A DNA stretch of 64,000 nucleotides from Nocardia terrae (GCF_009760405.1 NZ_WRPP01000006.1:1-64000), one strand, 5' to 3'. Positions 1-8,706 are shown, counted from the stretch's first letter. Numbers and translations are program-made. Notes: generated by a model not told the origin, from the sequence alone.

Positions 1-483
1 CTGCGCCCGGGCGAGGAGAAGCTGGTGTTCAACCGCTTCTGGCGTTCGGACCCCTCGCGCATGCGGCGCTCCGGCGGCACCGGGCTGGGGCTGTCCATCA
101 GCGTCGAGGACGCCAACCTGCACGAGGGCAAGCTCGAGGCGTGGGGCGAGATCGGCGTGGGCGCGAGCTTCCGGCTGACGCTGCCGCTGGTGCGGGGCAA
201 GAAGCTGGGGATCAGCCCATTGTCGTTGGAGCCGCCCAAGATTCGCGGGACGGTGTCGCCGGAACAGCTGGCACTCGACATCGCGAGCTCGGACGCCACG
301 CCCGAGGCCATCGCCTCGGCGGCGGCCGTACTCGAATCCGTGCCTGTCGCAACCGAACCCGAGCCCGCGGCAACCGAATCCGAGGACGGGACGCCGGCGG
401 TCGAAAGCCCCAACGGGGAAGCCGGATTCGAGGCCATCGCACCGGAATTCCCGTCGGCCTCGGCCGCGGACGGGCAGTCATGA
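1..483 (+). CDS. mtrB: MtrB sensor histidine kinase, C-terminal part (5' end outside window)
   Basis: The reading frame is open from base 1 to the TGA at 481-483, so only the last 160 residues are present. They hold the end of the HATPase_c domain: the FNRFWRSDPSR stretch, the G2 box GGTGLGLSI, then the terminal beta strands (SFRLTLPL). After these comes a long Pro/Glu/Ala-rich tail of about 90 residues. MtrB is the membrane kinase of the MtrAB two-component system that controls cell division and wall genes in actinobacteria. Identity rests on the domain and on the lpqB gene that overlaps its stop (ATGA), the conserved mtrA-mtrB-lpqB order. Helices, HAMP and HisKA lie upstream of the window. 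Confidence 0.93.
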   Translation: MRPGEEKLVFNRFWRSDPSRMRRSGGTGLGLSISVEDANLHEGKLEAWGEIGVGASFRLTLPLVRGKKLGISPLSLEPPKIRGTVSPEQLALDIASSDATPEAIASAAAVLESVPVATEPEPAATESEDGTPAVESPNGEAGFEAIAPEFPSASAADGQS

Positions 484-2279
484 GGCAGCCCCTCACCGGC
501 CTGCGACGGGCTCTGCTGGCGGTCGTCTGCCTCGTGACCCTGAGCGCCTGCGCCAGCCTGCCGGACTCCTCGGCGCCGCAGGCGCTCGGCAGCCTCGACC
601 ACCAGCCCACCAGCACCGCGCCGACCCCGCCCATCGCCGGGCGGGAACCCGAGCAGCTGCTGCTGGACTTCATGGCCGCCACCGCCGATCCGGCCAACCG
701 GCACCAGGCCGCGCGGCAGTTCCTCTCGCCCGCGGCCAATGTGGCGTGGGACGACGCGGCCGGCACCACCATCGTGGACTCGCAGCCGAACACGCTGCGC
801 GAGAGCCGCAACGGCGACGCCGCCACCTATGTCATCCGGGCGCGCAAGATCGGCGAACTCGCCACCGACGGCTCCTACCGGGCCGCCGACGGCACGCTGG
901 AGACCAAGGTCGACATGGAGAAGATCGACGGCGAGTGGCGGATCAAGGATCTGCCCGCCGGCGTCATCGTGGAGGCCGCCTCGTTCGCCAAGTCCTACCA
1001 CCGGTATTCGCTGTTCTTCCCCAACCTGGCCGGGACGGCCATGGTGCCCGACCTACGCTGGATCTCCGTGCGCAAGGACCAGCTGGCGCAGCGGCTGCTG
1101 AGTCTGCTGGGAGAGGGAACGCAGGCGGCGCTCGCGCCCGCCACCCACAATCCGATGGCCGCACCGGTCGCGCTGCGCGGGCCGATCACCAAGGCCAACG
1201 GCGATCCCGAGAACGTGGGCGTCGGTGGCGGCGGTGTGACCGTGGACTTCTCCGGCGCGACCCCGCTCGATCCGCCCACCCGCGACCTGATGGCCGCGCA
1301 GGTGGTGCTCACCCTGTCGAGTGCCGACGTCACCGGGCCCTACCTGATCGACGCCGACGGGAAGCCACTCAACGACAAGTTCGCCAACGGCTGGCAGCGT
1401 GCGGACGTCGAGGCCAAGAGCTCGGACGCCATCGCGCGAAATCGCGCCGGAATGCACGCCGTGCGCGACGGATCGCTGGTCGCGGTCGCCGACACCGGGA
1501 TCACGCCCGCGCCCGGCTTCTTCGGCGCCACCCACACCCTGCAGTCGGTGGGCATCTCACCCGACGGGCAGCTGGTGGCCGCGGTCGCCAAGTCCGGCCG
1601 CCCCGATCCCGAACCCGAGCGCACCCTGATCATCGGAACCTATGACGGCCAGGGCTTCCCGGTCGCCACCGGCGGCACCTTCACCCGGCCCAGCTGGCCC
1701 GCGGACGGCGGTTCGGCCTGGTCGGTGGTGGACGGCGACCGGGTGATCCGGGCCGTCCACGACCGCACCACGGGCAATGTGTCGGTGCAGGACGTCGACA
1801 TCTCGGAACTGGTGGCGGCGGCGGCCAATTCGTCGTCCCCGCGCACGCCCATCACCGAACTGCGCATCTCGCCGTCGGGCGCGCGGGCCGCGATCATCGC
1901 CAACGGCAAGGTGTACGTGGCCGTCGTGGTGCCGCAGCCGAACGGCAAGTTCTCGCTGACCTCGCCGCTGCCGCTGGCCATCGGATTGAGCACGCCCGCG
2001 GTGTCGCTGGACTGGCTCACCGACGAGAAGGTCATCGTGGCCCGCGACGGCAATGTGGACCCGGTGGCGGGGGTGCTGGTGGACGGGTCCGAATTCAAGC
2101 CGCAGACCTCCCAGAACCTCACCCCGCCGGTGCGGGTGGTGAGCGCCGCGCCCGATCAGGAGTACGTCGCCGACTCGCGCGCGGTGCTGGAGCTGACCCG
2201 CAATCCCGAAGGGCGCGAGGACTACTGGCGCGAAGTTCCGGGATTGGGGGCCAACGCGGTACCGGTCCTGCCCGGCTGA
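480..2279 (+). CDS. lpqB: LpqB lipoprotein, GerMN and beta-propeller domains
   Basis: This 599-aa lipoprotein starts at the ATG overlapping the mtrB stop (ATGA), so translation is probably coupled. The signal peptide is followed by lipobox LSAC with the acylated Cys at residue 24, so the protein should sit on the outer face of the membrane. A GerMN-type domain occupies roughly residues 170-320 and a LpqB propeller domain the rest. In mycobacteria LpqB interacts with the extracellular part of MtrB and modulates its signalling. Length and position fit the family. Confidence 0.95.
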   Translation: MRQPLTGLRRALLAVVCLVTLSACASLPDSSAPQALGSLDHQPTSTAPTPPIAGREPEQLLLDFMAATADPANRHQAARQFLSPAANVAWDDAAGTTIVDSQPNTLRESRNGDAATYVIRARKIGELATDGSYRAADGTLETKVDMEKIDGEWRIKDLPAGVIVEAASFAKSYHRYSLFFPNLAGTAMVPDLRWISVRKDQLAQRLLSLLGEGTQAALAPATHNPMAAPVALRGPITKANGDPENVGVGGGGVTVDFSGATPLDPPTRDLMAAQVVLTLSSADVTGPYLIDADGKPLNDKFANGWQRADVEAKSSDAIARNRAGMHAVRDGSLVAVADTGITPAPGFFGATHTLQSVGISPDGQLVAAVAKSGRPDPEPERTLIIGTYDGQGFPVATGGTFTRPSWPADGGSAWSVVDGDRVIRAVHDRTTGNVSVQDVDISELVAAAANSSSPRTPITELRISPSGARAAIIANGKVYVAVVVPQPNGKFSLTSPLPLAIGLSTPAVSLDWLTDEKVIVARDGNVDPVAGVLVDGSEFKPQTSQNLTPPVRVVSAAPDQEYVADSRAVLELTRNPEGREDYWREVPGLGANAVPVLPG

Positions 2280-2291
2280 GCGCACACTGGG

Positions 2292-2939
2292 GTGATGGGG
2301 GAGCTGCTGGATCTCGTTCTGCCGCGCACCTGCGGTGGATGCGGGCGGGCCGGGACGGGGTGGTGCGCGGACTGCGCGGGCGCGCTGTCCGGGCCGCCGA
2401 TCCGAATCCGGCCGCGGGCCGATCCCGGGGTGCCGTGCTGGGCGCTGGCGGCCTATCGGGGCGCGCCCAGGGCGGCCGTACTGGCCGTCAAGGAGCATTG
2501 CCGGTGGGATCTGACGAAGCCGTTGGGTGTCGCGTTGGCCAGGGGGCTGGATCATTTACGGGACACCGCGCGGCCCCTGATCCTGATTCCCGCGCCCACC
2601 AGGCGGTCCGCGGCGCGGCTGCGCGGCGGCGATCCGGTCGCGCGTTCCGCGATCGTCGCGGCGAGTTGGCTACCGGGTTGCCGACCGGTACGAATGTTGC
2701 GCATGCGACCAGGTGTGCGTGACTCGGTGGGCCTGGGGCGCAGCGATCGCCAGCACAATCTGCACGGGCGGATCATGGTAGCCACGACCCGGCCACCGGG
2801 TGTGCTGTTTCCGGCAAATGCCGAGGTAGTGCTCGTCGATGACGTGTTGACCACCGGCGTCACGATGCGCGAATCGGTGCGTGCGCTGGCTGATGCGGAA
2901 GTGACTGTTCGTGCCGTGCTGGTTACTTGCGTCGCTTGA
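2292..2939 (+). CDS. ComF-type phosphoribosyltransferase-like protein
   Basis: 215 aa from a GTG immediately followed by an ATG; either could start. The N-terminus has a CxxC...CxxC cluster (CGGCGRAG then WCADC, residues 14-29), as in the zinc-ribbon part of ComF proteins. The C-terminal half is a type I phosphoribosyltransferase fold with the PRPP loop DDVLTTGVT near residue 180. In competent bacteria ComF helps DNA uptake, but in actinobacteria the role is not settled. It lies 12 bp after lpqB and before hpf, the order also seen in mycobacteria (Rv3242c position), so it is probably the last gene of the mtrAB-lpqB transcript. Confidence 0.85.
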   Translation: MMGELLDLVLPRTCGGCGRAGTGWCADCAGALSGPPIRIRPRADPGVPCWALAAYRGAPRAAVLAVKEHCRWDLTKPLGVALARGLDHLRDTARPLILIPAPTRRSAARLRGGDPVARSAIVAASWLPGCRPVRMLRMRPGVRDSVGLGRSDRQHNLHGRIMVATTRPPGVLFPANAEVVLVDDVLTTGVTMRESVRALADAEVTVRAVLVTCVA

Positions 2940-3122
2940 TTCTTCGAAATTTGCGTGAACACTGGCGGACAGGTCGCTGGCGCACTAGGTTGGCGATCAG
3001 ACACCCGAACCGCAAGTTTGGAGGTGGCGCCTCGGACATATGTGCCGAGCGAATCATTCGATCGGCACACGTTTCAATCCCGCCGCACGAGCGGCTTGTG
3101 CGGCCAGATCCGGGAGGTACGC

Positions 3123-3839
3123 GTGACGACTACTTCACGACTCTCAGCGAAGAATGCAGACACCGCGGTGCTGCTCGATGACGACGTCGATCTCGACGAC
3201 TCGCCCACTCGGGGCACCAATGCGGAGGTCGTGGTCAAGGGCAGGACCCTGGGCGAGGGCGGAGTGCCCGACCATTTCCGAATTCACGTGGCGGACAAGC
3301 TCTCTCGCCTGGAGCGTTTCGACCCCACCATTTACCTCTTCGACGTGGAGCTCACCCACGAACGCAACCGTCGTCAACGCAAGAACTGCCAGCGCATAGA
3401 GATCACCGCCCGCGGCAAGGGCCCCGTCGTGCGGGCCGAAGCCTGCGCGGACAGCTTCTACGCGGCCCTCGAGCTCGCAGTGGAGAAGCTGGAGAGCCGA
3501 TTGCGCCGGCTCAAGGACCGCCGCCGCGTCCACCACGGGGACAAGACGCCGATCTCGGTGTCGCAAGCGACCGCGGGCCTGCTCGACGAATCCCTGTTCG
3601 CCTCGAACGGGGCCGTCGCCCACGATCATTCGGCCGAGGAGGACAGCGAATCCGCCGGTCCCGGCCATGTCGTGCGCGTCAAGCAGCACCCTGCGATCCC
3701 CATGACGGTCGATGACGCCCTCTATCAGATGGAGCTCGTCGGCCATGATTTCTTCATGTTCCAAGACAAGGAGACCGACCGACCGTCGGTCGTCTATCGT
3801 CGCCACGCCTTCGACTACGGGCTCATCAGGCTCGCCTAG
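3123..3839 (+). CDS. hpf: Long-form ribosome hibernation promoting factor
   Basis: 238 aa. The GTG at 3123 is chosen because GGGAGG lies about 7 bases upstream; the frame is open further upstream but without a good ribosome site. Residues about 35-130 are the S30AE/HPF domain (VVVKGRTL, HFRIHVADKLSRLERFD). The last 60 residues are the S30AE C-terminal domain (HPAIPMTVDDALYQMELVGHDFF in two parts), the part that dimerises 70S ribosomes into 100S particles in long HPF proteins. A charged linker of about 50 residues joins them. It corresponds to the mycobacterial gene next to secA1 (Rv3241c), although here about 11 kb separates it from secA. Confidence 0.92.
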   Translation: MTTTSRLSAKNADTAVLLDDDVDLDDSPTRGTNAEVVVKGRTLGEGGVPDHFRIHVADKLSRLERFDPTIYLFDVELTHERNRRQRKNCQRIEITARGKGPVVRAEACADSFYAALELAVEKLESRLRRLKDRRRVHHGDKTPISVSQATAGLLDESLFASNGAVAHDHSAEEDSESAGPGHVVRVKQHPAIPMTVDDALYQMELVGHDFFMFQDKETDRPSVVYRRHAFDYGLIRLA

Positions 3840-3867
3840 TCAGCCGTAAAGGGACACCACCTTTTTC

Positions 3868-3896
3868 GACCGGGGTCTCGGGACAAGACCCCGGTC
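3868..3896 (+). terminator. Hairpin terminator after hpf
   Basis: Inverted repeat with 11-bp arms GACCGGGGTCT and AGACCCCGGTC and a 7-base loop, 28 bp after the hpf stop. There is no strong T-run after it. The following 190 bp up to the thiolase hold only that gene's promoter region. Confidence 0.65.
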
Positions 3897-4050
3897 GCAG
3901 TACCGCCTCCCCGCGACTTTGGCGGACGGCTGAGAGCCGTCGGAGTCTCACGCCCGTGCCGGCGGTCGGGTGCCGAATCGATTCTGGCCGTACCCGGTGA
4001 GTTACCCCGGGCGCAGCGAAATCAGTGGTCGCGTTCCAAACGAACACAAC

Positions 4051-4086
4051 TTGCTGTGACGCTGTGTATCAGTTAAAACTGGTCTC
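4051..4086 (+). promoter_or_regulatory. Putative leaderless promoter with palindrome for the thiolase
   Basis: TTGCTG (4051-4056), a 17-base spacer and TAAAAC (4074-4079) would place the start of transcription at about 4086, next to the ATG at 4087. The perfect palindrome CAGTTAAAACTG (4070-4081) covers the -10 element and could be a repressor site. This is read from the sequence only; the regulator is unknown. Confidence 0.4.
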
Positions 4087-5379
4087 ATGGCTACCAAGGG
4101 CGCTCGCCGTGCTGTCATCGTCGCCGGGGCGCGGACCCCGTTCGTGCGGGCATTCACCGACTTCACGCGGATGGACTCCATCGACCTCGCCGACACCGCG
4201 GTACGCGGGCTGTTGGAGCGGACGGGTCTGCCGAAACAGGATGTGCAGGCGATCGTCTGGGGCGGGGTGATCCTGCCCAGCGCCGCGCCGAACATCGCGC
4301 GTGAGATCGCGCTGGACCTGGGACTGGATCCGGGCTGCGAGGGGTACACCGTCACCCGCGCGTGTGCCTCCGGCCTGCAGGCCGTGGTGTCGGCGGCGGC
4401 CGCCATCGAGCGCGGCGAGTACGACATCATGGTCGCCGGCGGCAGTGACTCCACCAGCAATGCCGAGGTGAAACTGCCGCAGAAGCTGGTGCACGCCGCC
4501 GCGCCGCTGGCGCTCGGCAAGCCCAAGGCCAAGGACTACCTGTCCGCGGCAACGCAATTGGCGCCGTTCTTCGACCTGGTGCCGCGGCGGCCGCAGATCG
4601 CCGAGCGCACCACCGGCGAGGTCATGGGCGAGTCGGCCGAGAAGATGGCTCGCATCCACGGGATTTCGCGGGGCGCGCAGGACATGTTCGCGGCCACCTC
4701 GCACCACCGGGCCGCCGCGGCCATCGAATCCGGGCGCTTCGACCGCGAGGTGCTCAGCGTCTCCACACCCGACGGGCGCGCGGTCGCCCGTGACGGCCTC
4801 GTGCGACGCGACACCAGCCTGGCCAAATTGTCCAAGCTGGCACCGGTTTTCGAGGCGAACGGCACCGTCACCGCGGGCAACTCCAGCCCGCTCACCGACG
4901 GCGCGTCCGCGGTGCTGCTGATGAGCGAGGAGACGGCCCGGGCCCTGGGCTACACGCCCCTCGCGGCCTTCCGCTCCTGGAGCTTCGTCAGCGTCGACCC
5001 GCGCGACCAGGTCCTCATCGGCCCCGCCATCTCCATGCCCCGCGCCCTCGACAAGGCCGGAATGTCGCTGGCCGACATCGATTTCGTCGACATTCACGAG
5101 GCCTTCGCCGCCCAGACCCTCTCCGTCGTCTCGGCCCTGGCCAGTCACGAATGGGCCAAGACCCGCCTCGACCGCGACACCGCCGTCGGCGAGATCGACC
5201 CGGACATCCTGAACGTGCACGGCGGCTCGGTCTCCCTCGGCCACCCGTTCGGGGCCACCGGCGCGCGCATGGTCACCACCATGGCCAACGAACTCGCCCT
5301 CACCGGCAAGTCCACGGCCCTGCTCGGCATCTGCGCCGCGGGCGGCATCGGCGCCTCGGCGGTGCTGGAACGCATCTAG
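4087..5379 (+). CDS. Acetyl-CoA C-acyltransferase (FadA2/FadI-like thiolase)
   Basis: 430 aa, a complete thiolase. The nucleophile is Cys93 in TRACASGLQ. The second active-site block NVHGGSVSLGHPFGATGAR carries the catalytic His and the third block (CAAGGIGASA) carries Cys416. The family cleaves 3-ketoacyl-CoA or condenses two acyl-CoA units. Length and the SAAPNIAREIAL segment resemble the FadI/FadA2 subgroup (mycobacterial Rv0243). No FadB-type partner is adjacent, so it is probably transcribed alone. It interrupts the hpf-secA order known from mycobacteria. Confidence 0.88.
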   Translation: MATKGARRAVIVAGARTPFVRAFTDFTRMDSIDLADTAVRGLLERTGLPKQDVQAIVWGGVILPSAAPNIAREIALDLGLDPGCEGYTVTRACASGLQAVVSAAAAIERGEYDIMVAGGSDSTSNAEVKLPQKLVHAAAPLALGKPKAKDYLSAATQLAPFFDLVPRRPQIAERTTGEVMGESAEKMARIHGISRGAQDMFAATSHHRAAAAIESGRFDREVLSVSTPDGRAVARDGLVRRDTSLAKLSKLAPVFEANGTVTAGNSSPLTDGASAVLLMSEETARALGYTPLAAFRSWSFVSVDPRDQVLIGPAISMPRALDKAGMSLADIDFVDIHEAFAAQTLSVVSALASHEWAKTRLDRDTAVGEIDPDILNVHGGSVSLGHPFGATGARMVTTMANELALTGKSTALLGICAAGGIGASAVLERI

Positions 5380-5756
5380 CGCCACCTCGGGACGCATTAC
5401 GGGGGAAGCGCTCCCGCCCTTCCGACATGAATCCCGACCGAAACGGGCCGGGATGGCGGGAGAGATATCGCGCCCCCGGTCCGCAGTAGGCGCGGGCACC
5501 GGTCCTGTGCCGCGCGTCGTGGTGGCCGGCGGTCCGGCGGTTCGACGGATCTGCCGAAGCGGTAGCGGCCGTCACCGGGCGGTCGGTTGCCTTTATGCGC
5601 CGGTGCGCCGGGTGCGGCTCGATTGTGTCTTCGCGCAGTTCAGGTCACGGTTCGGGTGGCAGGTCCGCGTGTCTTGGTCGCCGCACTGTGTTTCCTTGGT
5701 GGTGAACCGGTCTCGAATGGGTATCCCCAGGGGGACGAGACGAGCGGAGGTGGATC
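5380..5756 (+). other. Intergenic region, no convincing gene
   Basis: 377 bp between the thiolase and the next secreted protein. Open frames exist on both strands but none has a ribosome site or recognisable protein content. The last 15 bases contain GGAGGTGG, the ribosome site of the following gene. No clear terminator was found after the thiolase. Confidence 0.5.
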
Positions 5757-6194
5757 ATGGTCGGCACGACGATGATCGGTGCCGCGGCGATCGTGATCGC
5801 GGCGGGTACCGGTGTCGGCGGAATGGGAAGTGCTGTGGCACTGCCGCTTCCGGCGACCGGGTCGGATGGCGGGCAGACGGTGTCCGACCACGACCTGAAT
5901 CAGCGACTGCGGGATGCCGGACAGCATGCCGGGGAAAAGGTTCCCGTGTACGGGCTGGTGTATTCGGACGCGGCGGTGTGGACACTGGCCTTCGTGCACG
6001 GCGGGCCGACCGACTATTACACCATCGACGGCACCCGGGTGGAGCTCGCCAGACCGGCCGGTGCCACCGTCGCGCAGGGAGACGTGTTCACCGGCACCAT
6101 CACCATTACCGGCAAGCAGGATTCCGGGGATCCGGTGGTGACCCTGGACGACTTCTCGGTCGTCGGGCACCGTCCGGTCGAGGCACTGCGCTAG
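5757..6194 (+). CDS. Small secreted protein of unknown function
   Basis: 145 aa, start supported by GGAGGTGG just upstream. Residues 1-30 form a plausible signal peptide (MIGAAAIVIAAGTGVGGMGSA) with a cleavage region near AVALP. The mature part of about 115 residues is acidic, has no cysteines and looks like a small beta-rich domain (FTGTITITGKQDSGDPVVTLDDF). I do not recognise a family. It is followed after 24 bp by a small DNA-binding-like protein in the same direction, so the two may share a transcript. Confidence 0.7.
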   Translation: MVGTTMIGAAAIVIAAGTGVGGMGSAVALPLPATGSDGGQTVSDHDLNQRLRDAGQHAGEKVPVYGLVYSDAAVWTLAFVHGGPTDYYTIDGTRVELARPAGATVAQGDVFTGTITITGKQDSGDPVVTLDDFSVVGHRPVEALR

Positions 6195-6218
6195 ACGCGC
6201 CCGACCCTCTCGGAATGA

Positions 6219-6557
6219 TTGCAGCCTGAAACACATTCGGGACACAATTTCCTCGTGGGATTCCGGGAGTGGAAGCAGGCGGTATCGCACGGCGACAGTG
6301 ACCGGGCCATCGCCGCGCGGATGGGAACCAATCAGATGCGGGTCTCCCGGCATCTGAGCGGCGACTCTCCGGTCGCGGAAACGGTCATCGCGTTCAGCCG
6401 CACCTACGGTGCGAGTCCGGTCGAAGGGTTGGTCGCGGCCGGGTTCCTGACCCGCGAGGACGTGCAGCGCGCCTCGCTGCTCGAGGCCCTGCGGGAGGCG
6501 ACCGGCGCGGAGCTGGCCGCCGAGGTGACCCGGCGGCTCGCCGAACCCCGGGACTAG
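6219..6557 (+). CDS. Small helix-turn-helix-like protein
   Basis: Up to 112 aa. The outermost start is TTG at 6219; a GTG at 6255 would give 100 aa starting at GFREW and is about as likely, since neither has a clear ribosome site. Residues about 25-60 (DRAIAARMGTNQMRVSRHLSGDSPVAETVIAFSR, shown only in part by the AIAARMGTNQMRVSRHL helix pair) read like a helix-turn-helix of the Cro/XRE kind. The C-terminal half is helical and Ala/Leu-rich (LLEALREATGAELAAEVTRR). No ligand-binding domain is present. It may be an antisense-free local regulator; the 30-bp palindrome just downstream could be its site. Confidence 0.6.
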   Translation: MQPETHSGHNFLVGFREWKQAVSHGDSDRAIAARMGTNQMRVSRHLSGDSPVAETVIAFSRTYGASPVEGLVAAGFLTREDVQRASLLEALREATGAELAAEVTRRLAEPRD

Positions 6558-6567
6558 CGGCTCGACT

Positions 6568-6597
6568 GCTCTGTCGGTCACATGTGATCGACAGAGC
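6568..6597. promoter_or_regulatory. 30-bp near-perfect palindrome
   Basis: Arms GCTCTGTCG and CGACAGAGC flank TCACATGTGA, itself a palindrome; only one base pair of the 30-bp dyad is not complementary. It lies 10 bp after the stop of the small helix-turn-helix gene. No T-run follows, so an operator is as likely as a terminator. Confidence 0.5.
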
Positions 6598-6811
6598 ACT
6601 TTCGCGCGCCCGCATCGCGTCGACCGGGAGAAAGGCCGTTGGCAAACCCGCTTTTCATGGCCTGGGTCACGCGGTTTACTGAGTGCACTCATCTTGGGCA
6701 AACGACCAGTTATGTCTAACGTCGGGAGTGGATCCGGTGCGACCGCGATACCCCGCCCTCCACCGGACAAGTTCCCAAAAGATGAACTTTCCTCGAAAGC
6801 CGGTGTTATCC

Positions 6812-7345
6812 ATGTCTGTACGCAAGATGGTCGTCTCCTCCGCGATCGCCCTTCCCGTCGCCGCCGCGGTGCTGCTCGCGGGAGCCGGAAATGCTTCCGC
6901 CGCAACCGTTTCGAATGACCCCGCCCCCGCGCCCGTGTCGGATGTGCAGCGCGATCCCACCACCGGAATCCCGGTCGACACCCTGAATCTCATGGGTCAG
7001 GACGCCGCCATCGGCGCCGGCGTCGGCGCTGTGGCCGGTGGTGTCGCGGGCGGTGTGGCCGGCGGCGTCGTGGGTCTGCCGCTCGGGCTGACCGGGGCGG
7101 CGATCGGCGCCGGCGCCGGCGCCGCGGTGGGCGCCGCGGTCGACGGCCCCGCGATGCTGGTCGGCGGCGCGCCGGTCGTGCTTCCGTTCACCGCCGCGAG
7201 CATCGTGACCGGTGCGGGCCTCGGCTTCGCCGCCGGTGAGGCCATTCCGGTGGCCGTCGGCGCCGCCGGTGGCGCGCTGGTCGGCGCGGGCGTCGGTGCC
7301 GGGATCGGCGCGGGCGTGGGTTACGCGACCGCTCCGCAGCACTGA
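6812..7345 (+). CDS. Gly/Ala-rich secreted protein with glycine-zipper repeats
   Basis: 177 aa from the ATG at 6812; an in-frame ATG at 6782 would add ten residues, and neither has a strong ribosome site. Residues 1-27 are a classical signal peptide ending in ASA. The mature protein begins with a Pro/Asp-rich stretch, then from about residue 65 consists almost wholly of small residues in GxxxG patterns (GVGAVAGGVAGGVAGGV, GAGAGAAVGAAV, GAGVGAGIGAGVGYA). Such glycine zippers pack as membrane-inserting helices or hairpins. No cysteine is present. No specific function can be assigned. Confidence 0.72.
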   Translation: MSVRKMVVSSAIALPVAAAVLLAGAGNASAATVSNDPAPAPVSDVQRDPTTGIPVDTLNLMGQDAAIGAGVGAVAGGVAGGVAGGVVGLPLGLTGAAIGAGAGAAVGAAVDGPAMLVGGAPVVLPFTAASIVTGAGLGFAAGEAIPVAVGAAGGALVGAGVGAGIGAGVGYATAPQH

Positions 7346-7374
7346 GGCGTCACCGCTCTTCGGGTCTCTGCCGA

Positions 7375-7410
7375 CGAAACCCCGATCCGCTTGTGCGGGT
7401 CGGGGTTTCG
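7375..7410. terminator. Bidirectional terminator between convergent genes
   Basis: Arms CGAAACCCCGATCCGC and GCGGGTCGGGGTTTCG (one G-U pair) with loop TTGT, between the Gly-rich protein (+) and the YceI gene (-). Confidence 0.8.
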
Positions 7411-7432
7411 CGATTTCAGGGGATGCGTGCAG

Positions 7433-7969
7433 TCACACCGGTTCGATCAGCTGGACGCCGAGGGTCACGGTGAGGAGTTTGCCGATCAGGCCGCCGGAGT
7501 TGGGGCCGACGCCGAAAGCGGTGCGGTCGAAGCTGCCGGTCGCGGTGAAGCCGATGGAGTTGCGGCCGGTGACGGCGTGCGGGCGCAGGCCGTTCCAGGT
7601 GGTGGTGAGGGTGAGGGGGTGGGTCTGGCCGGCGTAGGTGACCTGGCCTGTCACGTCGAAGGATTCGCCGATGCGGACCGGGGCCGGGGCGCGGAAGGTC
7701 ATGGTGGGGCGGTTCTCGACGTCGAGGAAGTCGGCGTTGCGGACGTGCTCGTCGCGCTTGGCGCTCTTGGTCTTGAAGGAGGCCAGGTGGACGGTGGCCT
7801 CGATGGCGGCCGCGCCGGAGTCGTCCACGACGAATTCGGTGTCGAAGCGCTGGAATTCGCCGTTGACGCGGAACAACCCGAGTTTGCGCACGGTGAAGCC
7901 GATGCTGGACTGGGTGGCGTCGAGGGTCCAGTGGCCGGGGGCGAGGGTGATGGCGGTCGAAGTCGTCAT
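7433..7969 (-). CDS. YceI family protein
   Basis: 178 aa. The start at 7969 gives the usual YceI N-terminus (GHWTLDATQSSIGFTVRKLG). The whole protein is the YceI lipocalin-like barrel, with conserved ASFKTKSAKRDEHVRNADFLDVENRPTMTF-type segments (residues about 65-95). Family members bind polyisoprenoid or similar lipophilic ligands. This copy has no signal peptide, so it should be cytoplasmic. It lies 68 bp downstream of bluB in the same direction and could be co-transcribed with it. Confidence 0.88.
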   Translation of the reverse strand: MTTSTAITLAPGHWTLDATQSSIGFTVRKLGLFRVNGEFQRFDTEFVVDDSGAAAIEATVHLASFKTKSAKRDEHVRNADFLDVENRPTMTFRAPAPVRIGESFDVTGQVTYAGQTHPLTLTTTWNGLRPHAVTGRNSIGFTATGSFDRTAFGVGPNSGGLIGKLLTVTLGVQLIEPV

Positions 7970-8037
7970 AAGTTGACTGTGGTCCGCTTTCGCCGCCCCA
8001 ACCAGACCGGCTCGGTCCAGGGACCCCGGGTCCGTGG

Positions 8038-8706
8038 CTAATGGTCCGCGTGCGGCGTGAACTGTTCCCAGTGGATGGCGGACTCCAGCGGCCGGCGGGT
8101 GCGCCAGCCGAAGCGCTCCAGGTCGGGGACCCGCTGGAACTCGTGGACCGGGCCCACACACAGCCAGGCGACCGGCTTCACGCCCGCGGGCAGATCGAGC
8201 AGGTCGACCAGGAACGGCTCGTCGTAGAAGCTCACCCAGCCGACGCCAACGCCCTCGGCGGTGGCGGCCAGCCAGAGGTTCTGGATGGCGAGAATGGTCG
8301 AGTAGATGCCGGTTTCGGGGACGGTCGCGCGGCCCAGCACATGGGTGCCGCCGCGGGCCTGATTGTGGGTCACCACGATGCCGGTGCCGCTCTCGACGAT
8401 CCCCTCGATCTTGATGGGGTTGAACGTCTCGGCGCGGTCCTCCGGGAGCGAATCGTGAAACTCCTGGCGCTTCTGCGCTACGTGATCGGCGAATTTGGTG
8501 AGGGTCGCCGGATCCCGCAGCACCACGAAGTCCCACGGCATGGAATTCCCGACGCTGGGAGCGCGATGCGCGGCCTCGAGAATTCGCAGCAGCGTCGCGT
8601 CGTCCACCACCTCGCCGGAGAATTCGGCGCGGACGTCACGGCGCAATTTGATGGCGTCGTAGACGCTCAGACATTCGGTGGGGCTTTCGGGACCTGCGGA
8701 ACACAC
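8038..8706 (-). CDS. bluB: 5,6-dimethylbenzimidazole synthase BluB
   Basis: 222 aa, start GTG at 8706. BluB uses O2 to break down reduced FMN into 5,6-dimethylbenzimidazole, the lower ligand of vitamin B12. The nitroreductase-fold FMN signature is clear: RRDVRAEF near the N-terminus, AAHRAPSVGNSMPWDF, then ETGIYSTILAIQNLWLAA and EGVGVGWVSF. These match BluB rather than general nitroreductases. No other cobalamin gene is in the window and no cobalamin riboswitch was seen upstream. A strong terminator separates it from the desaturase upstream. Confidence 0.88.
   Translation of the reverse strand: MCSAGPESPTECLSVYDAIKLRRDVRAEFSGEVVDDATLLRILEAAHRAPSVGNSMPWDFVVLRDPATLTKFADHVAQKRQEFHDSLPEDRAETFNPIKIEGIVESGTGIVVTHNQARGGTHVLGRATVPETGIYSTILAIQNLWLAATAEGVGVGWVSFYDEPFLVDLLDLPAGVKPVAWLCVGPVHEFQRVPDLERFGWRTRRPLESAIHWEQFTPHADH

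Noticed and set aside
5453..6229. 258-codon forward frame over the secreted 145-aa protein
   Set aside because: Arg/Gly-rich, other frame than the gene with signal peptide and ribosome site.
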